Shown here: in pieces, positions 1 to 7,402 of the stretch
Layout of the letters: each line of letters begins with the position of its first letter
How positions within the stretch are numbered: the stretch's first letter is position 1
DNA from: a virus
DNA: 21,936 nucleotides
IMG/VR virus record: IMGVR_UViG_3300005882_000540
Location: 1 to 21,936 of that record
Strand: one strand, 5' to 3'
Notes under the pieces: generated by a model
The model's input: the letters and a program-made list of their open reading frames with translations, nothing else
The model's database searches: none
What the model was told of the DNA's origin: nothing
Position numbers and translations under genes: made by a program

Positions 1-840
1 TTAGCGATAGGACTCAATTCGAATAACCTTGCCTATTTTCTTTATCTTTTTAGCTTCCTCGTCGCTTAAGAGCTCATTCGGGTACTGCTCGTTGTCTGTC
101 GATATCGAGACCCCGCTGACGCCAAAATCTAATCGTCTAACAATAACCCGGCCGCGCGATTCAATTGCAAAAAGACCTGTTAGGTCGTTGACTCCACGTT
201 CGTCAATAATCAACACATCACCTTGAACCAGTGTTGGCCTCATTGAGTCGTCACTGGGGAAAATAGCCTTAAGTTTTTCCGGATTAAGGTTGTTATTTTT
301 TACCCAGCTTCTCCTAAGTGGGTGGTACCTATAGAGGTTAGAGTCCGAGATTTGAAATAGCGATTCATCCTGTGGATTCAGCACCTGAATTAAGACGAAG
401 GATTCGAGCGGATCGCTAATCTCTGATATGAACTCGAAAAATGCCTTGGTGTTTTGAACGCCTATAGTGTCGTACAAGTCGTGAATTCGATCGATCTTGG
501 CCTCGGGAAGCCCAGGCACTAAAAGTCTATCGAAAATAAGACTAAAAGACTTAACTACATTAGCGGTACTTTCTTCAGTTAGCTCAGAGTTTTTGTATAT
601 CTCCTTGGACTTCCTGTCTAGTTCCATTTTACCGGAGCCATTCAGAAGCCATAAAGGACTTACACCAAGATCTGAAAATTTGCGTAAAACAGCTATGGAG
701 GGATTACTTATATCTCTCTCATTAGCTTGATAGCCCCGCATTGACAAATCAACCATTTGCGCGAGTTCAGTTTGGCTAAAACCAAGCTTCGTACGAGCGT
801 ATTTCAATCGTTTACCTATAGTATCAAGCTCATTATCCAT
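1..840 (-). CDS. phage repressor, XRE HTH plus S24 (LexA-like) domain
   Basis: Lysogeny repressor of 279 residues, the functional counterpart of Mu c, transcribed away from the ner-A-B operon. Residues 7-60 form an XRE-type helix-turn-helix (RLKYARTKLGFSQTELA, then SMRGYQANERD). Residues 190-275 are a LexA/S24 peptidase-like fold with the serine motif DDSMRPTL (Ser199) and the GDVLIID strand. Where the LexA family has the catalytic lysine (VKRL), this protein reads VRRL (Arg235), so self-cleavage may be impaired. The start is supported by AGGCGG five bases upstream on the minus strand. The stop codon is the first three bases of the window, so the gene is complete. It probably binds the TGAACA half-sites in the divergent control region next door. 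Mu's own c is not an S24 protein, but S24 repressors are common in other transposable phages. Confidence 0.9.
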   Translation of the reverse strand: MDNELDTIGKRLKYARTKLGFSQTELAQMVDLSMRGYQANERDISNPSIAVLRKFSDLGVSPLWLLNGSGKMELDRKSKEIYKNSELTEESTANVVKSFSLIFDRLLVPGLPEAKIDRIHDLYDTIGVQNTKAFFEFISEISDPLESFVLIQVLNPQDESLFQISDSNLYRYHPLRRSWVKNNNLNPEKLKAIFPSDDSMRPTLVQGDVLIIDERGVNDLTGLFAIESRGRVIVRRLDFGVSGVSISTDNEQYPNELLSDEEAKKIKKIGKVIRIESYR

Positions 841-864
841 ATTTCCGCCTATTATTTACGCTTA

Positions 865-892
865 AATATCAGCAACTTAAAATATTGAACAA
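865..892 (-). promoter_or_regulatory. candidate repressor promoter (Pc)
   Basis: On the minus strand TTGTTC (887-892) and GATATT (865-870) are separated by 16 bases. That places a start about 18 bases before the repressor ATG, with AGGCGG (845-850) as ribosome binding site. Both boxes are weak matches (TTG only in the -35, 4/6 in the -10). The -35 overlaps a TGAACA-type half-site, so autoregulation is plausible. Confidence 0.4.
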
Positions 893-912
893 TATTATTA
901 GACATTGCAGCA

Positions 913-941
913 TTGACATGAACATTATGATTGTTCATTAT
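913..941 (+). promoter_or_regulatory. candidate early promoter (Pe)
   Basis: A perfect -35 box TTGACA (913-918) is followed after exactly 17 bases by CATTAT (936-941, 4/6 match to TATAAT). It drives toward ner-A-B. The spacer is occupied by the operator-like palindrome at 919-937, so a bound repressor would block RNA polymerase directly. Predicted initiation is near 948. Confidence 0.65.
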
Positions 942-959
942 CGTGTCTATGATGAACAA
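919..959. promoter_or_regulatory. operator cluster, TGAACA/TGTTCA half-sites
   Basis: TGAACA (919-924) and TGTTCA (932-937) form a palindrome with a 7-base spacer. TTGTTCAT (931-938) pairs again with ATGAACAA (952-959) across 13 bases. A further TTGAACAA lies at 885-892. The sites sit between the -35 and -10 of the early promoter and at its start point. They are likely bound by the S24 repressor, by Ner, or by both. Confidence 0.6.
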
Positions 960-1287
960 CAAAAGCTGCAAAAAAGCCAGGGTAGCACCTGGCCCCGCTT
1001 CTGACATGCACCCTGCTGATGTAAAGTGCGCGTTAGAAAAGGCGGGCTGGTCTCTTCGCCAGTTATCAAAAAAACACAACCTCTCTCCGTCGGCATTCGC
1101 AAAAGCTCTTGTCACGCGAGTTCCGCGACTTCAAAAAATAATTGCCGATGAACTAGGCATTAACCCATGGGATATATGGCCGTCGCGTTATGACGCCCAA
1201 AACAACCCAATAAAATTTAAGCGTGGGAGGAAGCCTAAAAATTATAGTACAGAATCGCGGCATCAGGGACAAGGAGCGGCGTCATGA
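949..1287 (+). CDS. ner: Ner-like DNA-binding protein
   Basis: Small helix-turn-helix regulator of the Ner/Nlp family; in Mu, Ner represses both the repressor and early promoters during lytic growth. The family core begins at MHPADVKCALEKAGWSLRQL and continues through LSPSAFAKAL to the conserved end NPWDIWPSRY. A basic tail follows (KRGRKPKNY). Start choice is uncertain: ATG at 949 or 952 would leave almost no leader after the predicted early promoter, whereas ATG 1006 matches the start of the conserved domain and gives a 58-base leader. No candidate has a good ribosome binding site. The stop overlaps the transposase start (ATGA, 1284-1287), indicating translational coupling to the A gene. 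Confidence 0.85.
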   Translation: MMNNKSCKKARVAPGPASDMHPADVKCALEKAGWSLRQLSKKHNLSPSAFAKALVTRVPRLQKIIADELGINPWDIWPSRYDAQNNPIKFKRGRKPKNYSTESRHQGQGAAS

Positions 1288-3485
1288 GCCAAGCCCTGCC
1301 TAAAGCCGTTTCAATCAAAGAGCTAACTGAGATAACAGGCATCTCGAAAACTTCAGTTCTTCGCAGAAAGTCTGAGGGGAAGTGGGTTGAAGCAGGACAG
1401 ATAAAGAATCACTCAAAACCATGCCGCCCGGCGACCAAGTATTTAGTTAAGTCGCTACCAGGCGATATTCAGCAGCTGGTGGAAGCTCACTACAAAAAGC
1501 AACGCATCGCTGAAGAGTGGGATAAAAAGCCCGCTCGCCGCGATCTCACCAACAAAGACCGCCTGCGTGGTCAGGCGCGCCATGAAATTCTCGTTGCGGC
1601 CGCCAGTTATCAAGAAGAGCACGGCAGCGGGCGTAAGACGTTAGAGGCCTTTTGTAACCTCTACAACAATGACCAGGTGAAACTATCAACCAAGGCTGTT
1701 CAGGCAGCGGTGAAAAAGGTTTCCATTAACCGAATTTACCGTTGGCGCAACACCCTCGAAACGAAGGGGCCGGAAGCGCTGTGCGGAGCCTACTATAAAG
1801 CGACTTACGAAAACATCATTGACCGTCAGCAATCAATGGCTGATTGGCTTGGATCATACGTTTATCGTTGGCCGCATATAGCCACACAGTATAAAGCCAG
1901 GGCTATTCTTGATGATTTAAAAACCGAGAATGCATCAGGCAAGCACGGCTGGCAGTTGCCATCGGCAACCACCTTGCGCCGCTGGCTGCGTAACTACATT
2001 GCTGAGCAGGAAATGAAGCTGTTGTATTCAACGGACATCGACCGTTACAACAGTGCAGAGCGCCCTAATTTCGCAACGCATTGGCCGGGCAACCAGCCGA
2101 ATGACGTCTGGGAGCTGGATGGAACGCCAGCGGACATCATGTGTACCGATGGCCGTTTCAAGATCACCGCTGGCATTGATGTGTACACTCGCCGTGCACG
2201 CTGCTTGTTGGTGCCGCGCCAAACCTCACACGAGAACCTTGTGTTGGTTCGCAAGATGATCACTGATTTTGGCATGCCAAATGAGCGCTCGGTTATCAAA
2301 ACTGATAACGGTAGCGATTACGTGTCCATTCGTATCACCACGACTTTCCACCGGTTAGGCTTGTTGCAGGTTCGTTCAGCCCCGTACTCGGGTTGGGAGA
2401 AGCCCTATATTGAACGGTTCTTCAAAACTATGTCGCGCGACTTATTTGAGCGGATGCCTGGCTATATCGGCCACAACGTTGCCGACCGCAAGAAAATTGA
2501 AAATCAAGTTGCCTTTGATAAGCGCTTGGCCGCCAAAAACAATGAAGATTTAGAGCATCAGATTTTTCGCGTGAAACTGACACGCGAGGAAGCTCAGGCA
2601 CACATTGATGCATGGTTAGCCAATGTATATGAACACACCGCCCACGATGGTCTTAACGGCAAAACGCCTGCCCAAGCTTATGCTGAGTCGCGTTATCAAC
2701 CGAGTAAGCCAAACGCGTTAGCGCTTGCGCTTCTCATGAATGATACCGGCATGGCGGTGGTGAAAGCAGGTCGAGTGCGTCGCAATAACATCATTTATAC
2801 CGCGCCAGAGTTCATGCAAATGCGCGGGGCCAACGTTGAGTTGTTTATTGACCCTGAAAACCCAAACCACGCTTACGCGATAGATACGCGATATGGCTAC
2901 GAAAATGCCGAGGTTATTCGCATCACTAATATTGAGGAAGTGCATCGCGAGGGCTTAGTTCCTGCGCTATCTCGGGCGCGAAAAGAGCTGCATAAACAGC
3001 TACGTGAGAACGACCGCAAAATGAAGCAGAAAGCAAAAGAGTTCGGTTTCGATACGCTGTATCAGCGCCGCATTGAAGTAGCAGCGGCTATGCGCGAAGG
3101 CGTTGTGGAGTTTGAGCGTAAGGCCGTGAAGCACGAAAACGATTTGTTCAACGCCGCCGAAAAAGCGTTGCAGTTTGGTTCATCAAAAGCCATTGCGCCA
3201 ACCCCGCAGGCGCGCGACATGCGTGATGTGATTGACGAATTGGACCGCGAAAAAGCCGCAATTGAAGCTGCTGAAAAACCAATTAAAGAAGCTCGCCGCC
3301 GCATCATTCGTAGCGAGCAGGACATTATTCAGGCGTTAGTTGCGAAAGAGCTAGATGAGCAACTGACTGATGAAGAAAAGCGCCGTATTGCGAAGTACGA
3401 ACTCGATGACTGGGGGCGTTTGCAAGTGAAGGTATGGCGTGAAGAAGCAATCTACGAGCGTACTAAGCGAGCGAAGAACGACTAG
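1284..3485 (+). CDS. A: MuA-type DDE transposase
   Basis: Transposase of 733 residues (Mu A is 663) that pairs the phage ends and catalyses strand transfer in integration and replicative transposition. Residues 8-60 hold the Mu-type N-terminal winged helix (SIKELTEITGISKTSVLRR). The RNase H-like core carries the DDE triad: Asp279 in WELDGTPAD, Asp341 in KTDNGSDY and Glu377 in KPYIERFF. A Mu-type C-terminal beta-barrel follows (around 480-555), then a long, highly charged, probably coiled C-terminal region (about 560-733) that in Mu contacts MuB and ClpX. The extra length lies mostly in that charged region. The start overlaps the ner stop by four bases. Confidence 0.96.
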   Translation: MSQALPKAVSIKELTEITGISKTSVLRRKSEGKWVEAGQIKNHSKPCRPATKYLVKSLPGDIQQLVEAHYKKQRIAEEWDKKPARRDLTNKDRLRGQARHEILVAAASYQEEHGSGRKTLEAFCNLYNNDQVKLSTKAVQAAVKKVSINRIYRWRNTLETKGPEALCGAYYKATYENIIDRQQSMADWLGSYVYRWPHIATQYKARAILDDLKTENASGKHGWQLPSATTLRRWLRNYIAEQEMKLLYSTDIDRYNSAERPNFATHWPGNQPNDVWELDGTPADIMCTDGRFKITAGIDVYTRRARCLLVPRQTSHENLVLVRKMITDFGMPNERSVIKTDNGSDYVSIRITTTFHRLGLLQVRSAPYSGWEKPYIERFFKTMSRDLFERMPGYIGHNVADRKKIENQVAFDKRLAAKNNEDLEHQIFRVKLTREEAQAHIDAWLANVYEHTAHDGLNGKTPAQAYAESRYQPSKPNALALALLMNDTGMAVVKAGRVRRNNIIYTAPEFMQMRGANVELFIDPENPNHAYAIDTRYGYENAEVIRITNIEEVHREGLVPALSRARKELHKQLRENDRKMKQKAKEFGFDTLYQRRIEVAAAMREGVVEFERKAVKHENDLFNAAEKALQFGSSKAIAPTPQARDMRDVIDELDREKAAIEAAEKPIKEARRRIIRSEQDIIQALVAKELDEQLTDEEKRRIAKYELDDWGRLQVKVWREEAIYERTKRAKND

Positions 3486-3524
3486 TACGCCCGTAAATCA
3501 CCACCCTCTTAAGGAGAGTAAATT

Positions 3525-4235
3525 ATGAAACACAAAGTAGTTCAAGTCAAAAATGTAACGCGCTCATTGAGCTTGTTACGCAATTTAAACAGCCGTAGCG
3601 AGATCATTCCAGGGCTAGGCCTCATTCATGGCCCTAGCGGTTTCGGCAAAACCACAACCGTTGTTTGGATGTTTAACCAAGCGCGCAGCGTGTACGTGCG
3701 TTGCTACGCAACCGATACTCCCAGCTCATTTTTAGGTCGTGTCTTAGAGGAGATGGGTGAGGTACCACGTCCGCCGCTTTCAAATATGGTACGCCAGGTG
3801 ATTGACCGAATGGTGATCGACCACTGCTCGCTGTTCATTGATGAGGCAGACCATATTGTGATGAACACCCGCATTATGGAGACCATCCGCGATATCTATG
3901 ACAGCGCCGAACAGCCGATTGTGCTGATTGGCATGGAGCAGATTGCCCGCCGTATTAGTCACCGTAAACAGATGTTTAACCGCATTTCAGAATGGGTTGA
4001 ATTTGAGCCGTGCGACTTAGATGACATGCAGAAATTAGTGGCCGAGTTATTTGAAGAGCGGGTCACAGTAGAAGAAGACTTATTGAGTTATATCCGCAAG
4101 GAATCGGGCGGCGAAATGCGCCAGATTTTGGTTGCGCTGGAGAAGATTGAGCGTATGGCGCTTGCCAGTCAACTTGATTCAGTTTCACGCGCTGATTGGG
4201 GTCGAGAGCCGCTGTTCTTATTGCAGCGACGTTAA
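3525..4235 (+). CDS. B: MuB-like AAA ATPase, target-DNA activator
   Basis: ATP-dependent DNA-binding partner of the transposase; in Mu it captures target DNA, stimulates strand transfer and provides target immunity. Walker A is GPSGFGKTT (residues 36-44). Walker B is SLFIDEAD (about 102-109, with Asp106 and Glu107). The C-terminal part (after about 160) resembles the MuB/TniB helical lid. At 236 residues it is shorter than Mu B (312) because the N-terminal helix-turn-helix extension is missing; the Walker A lies only 36 residues from the start. A strong ribosome binding site (AAGGAGAG) precedes the ATG. It lies 39 bases after the transposase gene. Confidence 0.93.
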   Translation: MKHKVVQVKNVTRSLSLLRNLNSRSEIIPGLGLIHGPSGFGKTTTVVWMFNQARSVYVRCYATDTPSSFLGRVLEEMGEVPRPPLSNMVRQVIDRMVIDHCSLFIDEADHIVMNTRIMETIRDIYDSAEQPIVLIGMEQIARRISHRKQMFNRISEWVEFEPCDLDDMQKLVAELFEERVTVEEDLLSYIRKESGGEMRQILVALEKIERMALASQLDSVSRADWGREPLFLLQRR

Positions 4236-4271
4236 TACCGACCTGTGCGCTAAAACTATAAGGATAAATCC

Positions 4272-4811
4272 ATGAACCAGAACAAACTTTCAATTAAAAC
4301 CGAAGCCCAGCTTGTCACGATGCGAAAGCTGGGGCGGTTCACGCGTGAAGATGTGATGCGTAAATTGGACGTTACTCTACAACACGCCCAAACCATGGTG
4401 AATCGCTTGCGTCGCCGTGGCCTTGTGACCGAAGTGGGAACCACGCTTACACGTAAAAATAACGCCTGCAAGGTGTTCATGGTTTGCGATAAGCCATACC
4501 TGGTCAAGCTGCCATCTCGCCAAAAGATTTGGAACACCATGCGCATTACCCGTTCATTCAGCAAGCCCGAGGTTTGTGCGGCCGCTGAGGTGTCAATGGG
4601 TGTTGCCAGTCGCTATATCAACGAGCTCATTCGTTGGGGTTATGTGCGCAAAGTGAGTCATGGCCGCCCTGGTGAAGTTGGCGGCTATGCACGCTACCGC
4701 CTGATCCGCGACACGGGCCCCGAATACCCACGCTGTTCACCCATGTCGTGCTCTGACCCCAACAACAACGACGTTCGTCGAATTAAGGAGGACGAGTTAT
4801 GCCGTGGATAG
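4272..4811 (+). CDS. early protein with two winged-helix domains
   Basis: Protein of 179 residues that I recognise only as a probable DNA-binding protein. Residues 15-72 look like a winged helix (FTREDVMRKLDVTLQHAQTMVNRLRRRGLVTEV). Residues 85-146 look like a second one (FSKPEVCAAAEVSMGVASRYINELIRWGYVRKV, ending in YARYRL). Such tandem winged helices fit an early transcription regulator or a replication accessory factor; the sequence does not decide. AAGGATAAA precedes the ATG. The last 13 bases overlap the next gene, whose ribosome binding site lies inside this coding region, so the pair is probably translationally coupled. Confidence 0.8.
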   Translation: MNQNKLSIKTEAQLVTMRKLGRFTREDVMRKLDVTLQHAQTMVNRLRRRGLVTEVGTTLTRKNNACKVFMVCDKPYLVKLPSRQKIWNTMRITRSFSKPEVCAAAEVSMGVASRYINELIRWGYVRKVSHGRPGEVGGYARYRLIRDTGPEYPRCSPMSCSDPNNNDVRRIKEDELCRG

Positions 4812-5326
4812 AAGCTTTAAAACGCGAAGTTGAGCGGCACGGTCTAGGGCCTGTCGCCGATGTCATGGGCGTATCGCGTGGCGCTGTCAGCCAGCTGGTT
4901 AACAATAAGTACCCAGGCAATTTGGACAGCATGAAAAAGCGCGTTGAAGGGGCGTTTTTCAACCGCACTGTGCTTTGCCCCGTTGCTGGGGAAATACCGG
5001 CGCAGCAATGCTTTACCAATCAGCGCAAGAAACCCGGCTCCAACCCAATGAATCTGCGTTTTTTTAAAGCCTGCCGCAGTGGGTGTGAGCACTCTCAGCA
5101 AAAGCCACAGTTTAGTGGTGAGTTGATTGAATCACAGTACCTGGAGGAGCCTCGCGCGACTCAAATAAAGCGTGAAGATATTGGCCGCGCATTAGAGCTT
5201 TTACGCCGTGAGGCGGAGCTAAAGGCCGGTAACGACACTGAACAGCAGCAGCTTGCATACATTGATTTGTTAGAGAAGAAGGTGCGCGAGCTTTCCGACA
5301 AACTTAACCACTACCAGGGTAACTAA
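4799..5326 (+). CDS. HTH regulator with four-cysteine region
   Basis: Early regulator of 175 residues. The N-terminal helix-turn-helix spans about residues 16-40 (LGPVADVMGVSRGAVSQLV). The middle contains four cysteines (Cys60, Cys71, Cys92, Cys96, with CPVAGEIP and ACRSGC), a pattern that could bind zinc or an iron-sulfur cluster. The C-terminus (about 140-172) is charged and heptad-like, suggesting a coiled coil. Similar proteins occur in Mu-like prophages, often labelled as Cro- or LacI-type regulators; the target is unknown. The ATG is preceded by a strong AAGGAGGA site. Confidence 0.8.
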   Translation: MPWIEALKREVERHGLGPVADVMGVSRGAVSQLVNNKYPGNLDSMKKRVEGAFFNRTVLCPVAGEIPAQQCFTNQRKKPGSNPMNLRFFKACRSGCEHSQQKPQFSGELIESQYLEEPRATQIKREDIGRALELLRREAELKAGNDTEQQQLAYIDLLEKKVRELSDKLNHYQGN

Positions 5327-5327
5327 C

Positions 5328-5603
5328 ATGAACTTACAACAGAAAAAATGGCAAGCCGCTTGCACTGCTGTTGAGCAGCTTCAAGCATTAGATATCACCG
5401 TGTGCAATGTGTATATGGCAACCAAGTCGCCTGTTATCACCATTGAGCCACATCCCAACTTGCCGCTAACGGCTCCGTTTACTGAAATTGCTGTTCGCCA
5501 AGCCGCCGGCGATTTGGTGCGCATTCGCACTGGCATGTTTGCTGGTTGCACTGTGCGCTGGATAACTGGCAAACACATTCACGACACCCCAAAAACCCAC
5601 TAA
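5328..5603 (+). CDS. hypothetical early protein, 91 residues
   Basis: I do not recognise a family. The gene begins one base after the upstream stop and ends just before the DUF3164 gene, so it is clearly part of the early operon. Composition is soluble, with no transmembrane segment. The C-terminal half (GDLVRIRTGMFAGCTVRWITGKH) looks beta-rich. No clear ribosome binding site is seen, so translation probably depends on reinitiation from the upstream gene. Confidence 0.7.
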   Translation: MNLQQKKWQAACTAVEQLQALDITVCNVYMATKSPVITIEPHPNLPLTAPFTEIAVRQAAGDLVRIRTGMFAGCTVRWITGKHIHDTPKTH

Positions 5604-5613
5604 AGGTACCGCT

Positions 5614-6219
5614 ATGAATACAAAAGAGAACTACATGGAAGATGCAAAGGGTCGGCTTATCCCTGTCGAAAGCATCTCTCAGATTGACATGATGAAGCAT
5701 GAGTTTGTCATTGAAATGGTCAAGCGCGCCGCAGAAAAAAGCGAAGAGTTGAAGACCTTTAAAATGGCGTTGTTCGGCGATTTTAGTAGCTTTATCGAAT
5801 TGATTTACGAGCGCTACGGGCAAACCCTTGGCGGCAAGAAAGGCAATGTCACCGTGTACAGCTTCGACGGCGCTTACAAGCTGTCGGTTGCAGTACAAGA
5901 CCGCATTACCCTTGGCCCCGAATTGCAGGTGGCTGAGAAGCTCATCAAAGAGTGCGTGCGCGACTGGTCGCAAGGTGCGCGCTCAGAGTTAAAGACGTTG
6001 GTTGAGCGGGTATTTGAAACCGACAAAGAGGGCAACATCAATATCCGTGAGGTGCTGTCGTTGCGCCGTTACGAAATTGATGATCCACGTTGGCAAGAGG
6101 CTATGCAGGCAATTAGCGATGCCATCAATGTGGTTGGTAGCCGCGCCTACATGCGCTTCCACCGTCGCACGGAACGCGGTGACTACGAACCTATCTCGTT
6201 AGATTTCACCAAGGTATAA
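5614..6219 (+). CDS. DUF3164 family protein
   Basis: Protein of 201 residues matching the DUF3164 family typical of the early region of Mu-like phages. Recognisable parts are the N-terminal DAKGRLIPVESI, the FIELIYERYG segment, the central YSFDGAYKLSVAVQDRITLGPEL and the C-terminal YMRFHRRTERGDYEPISLDF. The function is not established; some databases mislabel the family as a sulfate transporter, but there is no membrane segment. The stop codon lies two bases before the first hammerhead ribozyme. A second ATG at 5635 is a possible alternative start. Confidence 0.88.
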   Translation: MNTKENYMEDAKGRLIPVESISQIDMMKHEFVIEMVKRAAEKSEELKTFKMALFGDFSSFIELIYERYGQTLGGKKGNVTVYSFDGAYKLSVAVQDRITLGPELQVAEKLIKECVRDWSQGARSELKTLVERVFETDKEGNINIREVLSLRRYEIDDPRWQEAMQAISDAINVVGSRAYMRFHRRTERGDYEPISLDFTKV

Positions 6220-6220
6220 A

Positions 6221-6276
6221 GCGAAACGCCCACTGGGCGTCTGCTTGGCGTGGCGGCCTTGCACTGATGAGCAGCC
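6221..6276 (+). ncRNA. type II hammerhead ribozyme, copy 1
   Basis: Circularly permuted (type II) hammerhead. GAA (6223-6225) leads into stem III, ACGCCC (6226-6231) paired with GGGCGT (6235-6240), loop ACT, so the invariant A15.1-U16.1 pair is present. C17 is 6241, giving predicted cleavage between 6241 and 6242. Stem I is TGC/GCA (6242-6244 with 6261-6263), a TT/TT internal loop, GGC/GCC (6247-6249 with 6256-6258), and loop GTGGCG. The core CTGATGA is 6264-6270. Stem II has two certain pairs (GC 6221-6222 with GC 6271-6272); an outer GGU/GCC helix (6213-6215 with 6274-6276) is possible. It sits between the DUF3164 stop and the next ribosome binding site (AGGGAG). Confidence 0.82.
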
Positions 6277-6297
6277 GATTTTACTAGGGAGAAACCA

Positions 6298-6924
6298 ATG
6301 GATTATTCAGCAGAAATTTACAAAGCAGTGCTCAAGGCCGTGCATGAGTTGGGGCCTTGCAGTTATAAGGCGATTCGCGAAACGCTCGACTTGGAAAAAG
6401 ACGAATGCCGCGACGTGACTGACTATCTTATTGAGCACGATTACCTTATTAAGTTGGGTAACTTGCAAATCAAGGTTGCGGCACGCGGTGAATCCACCTT
6501 GGAGCGTATGAGTCAGGGATTGGATGTTTTTGTTAGCGAAGATGAGCCTGAGTTTCACCAGGACGAAAAAGACGACAAGCATATCGACGAGCCTACGGCC
6601 GACACCGAAAAGCAAGAGGTCAAACCCCAATCCCCGGTACTAGGTACCGAATCATTTTTGGTCATGGGAAGCCCTTCTCGTAGTTGGGCTGAACATGAGT
6701 TAGCCCGCGCCCGCTCGGTACTTGCTGGCGATGAAGGTGTTGATTTCAACGCTGACATGGCTGTCGCGCGGGAGCGCCTTTACGTTTGCTCCCGGCAAGA
6801 ACTGGAGGCGTTGAGCACTGATGCCTTGCTAGGCCGAATTAACGCGTTTAACGAGCATTTAAAGCTCCTTAAAGACGTCGTTAACAGTCGTGTAAATCGC
6901 GCGTTTTTCCCATTGGCCAACTGA
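6298..6924 (+). CDS. hypothetical early protein with N-terminal winged helix
   Basis: Protein of 208 residues of no recognised family. Residues 1-60 resemble a small winged helix (AVLKAVHELGPCSYKAIRETLDLE, then VTDYLIEHDYLIKLG). An acidic, probably disordered linker follows (about 75-110, with EDEPEFHQDEKDDKH). The C-terminal part (120-205) is helical and charged. It is translated from a good ribosome binding site (AGGGAG) directly downstream of the first hammerhead, and is the first gene of the two-gene cassette enclosed by the ribozymes. A DNA-binding or regulatory role is inference from the winged helix. Confidence 0.78.
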   Translation: MDYSAEIYKAVLKAVHELGPCSYKAIRETLDLEKDECRDVTDYLIEHDYLIKLGNLQIKVAARGESTLERMSQGLDVFVSEDEPEFHQDEKDDKHIDEPTADTEKQEVKPQSPVLGTESFLVMGSPSRSWAEHELARARSVLAGDEGVDFNADMAVARERLYVCSRQELEALSTDALLGRINAFNEHLKLLKDVVNSRVNRAFFPLAN

Positions 6925-6931
6925 GGAACCC

Positions 6932-7402
6932 ATGATGGCAGAATCTACAAAAAGCCACTTAAACAGAACCGAAGAAGTCTCGCCTCAAGCCCGTATCGAT
7001 GAGCTTGAACGAGCCTGCATCGAGGCGTTTAAGTGGATTCAGGCTCGCTCACCAAACTATGTCTTGGACGTAAAAGACACGTTGATGATGGCAGTTTACG
7101 GCACCATCAACCCCAACGGTGAGACCAAGCCAAAGTCAGCAGGTACTGTTAAATCTAATTCGACCGCCGAATGCAATGCTGATGAAGCTAGCAAGGACAT
7201 GCAAGAGCTTGAGCCGTTCCTTGCTGTTTTAGACGCCATGAGCACTCGGCACCAGCGCTTGGTTGCCGTAGTTGAGCGCCACGAGAAAAATATGATTTAC
7301 CTTAACCACCGGGTTTTGAGCCTTGAGCTGGCCCACGAACTCAAAAAACCGTGGTACCAGAAGCTTTGGCGGTGGCTGACGAAACCCGCCCCTAAGTTGT
7401 AA
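6932..7402 (+). CDS. hypothetical early protein with C-terminal helices
   Basis: Protein of 156 residues without a recognised family. It begins with adjacent ATG codons (6932 and 6935), preceded by GAGGAA. Residues 20-50 and 90-140 are predicted mainly helical. The central 70-95 stretch is polar and low in complexity. The C-terminus is basic and tryptophan-rich (KKPWYQKLWRWLTKPAPKL), which could associate with membrane or nucleic acid; no full transmembrane segment is seen. It is the second gene of the cassette between the two hammerhead ribozymes; its stop codon immediately precedes copy 2. Confidence 0.75.
   Translation: MMAESTKSHLNRTEEVSPQARIDELERACIEAFKWIQARSPNYVLDVKDTLMMAVYGTINPNGETKPKSAGTVKSNSTAECNADEASKDMQELEPFLAVLDAMSTRHQRLVAVVERHEKNMIYLNHRVLSLELAHELKKPWYQKLWRWLTKPAPKL

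Noticed and set aside
1-900. Left phage end (attL) and MuA-binding sites
   Set aside because: In Mu they lie beyond the end of the repressor gene; the window begins at its stop codon, so no end or target duplication is visible.
852-1115. Minus-strand frame of 87 codons opposite ner and the control region
   Set aside because: It overlaps the operators, the early promoter and the ner coding sequence, lacks a ribosome binding site and resembles no protein.
3376-3382. Another CTGATGA sequence, inside the transposase gene
   Set aside because: No GAAA, stem III or stem I partners around it; it is a coding-sequence coincidence and does not form a hammerhead.
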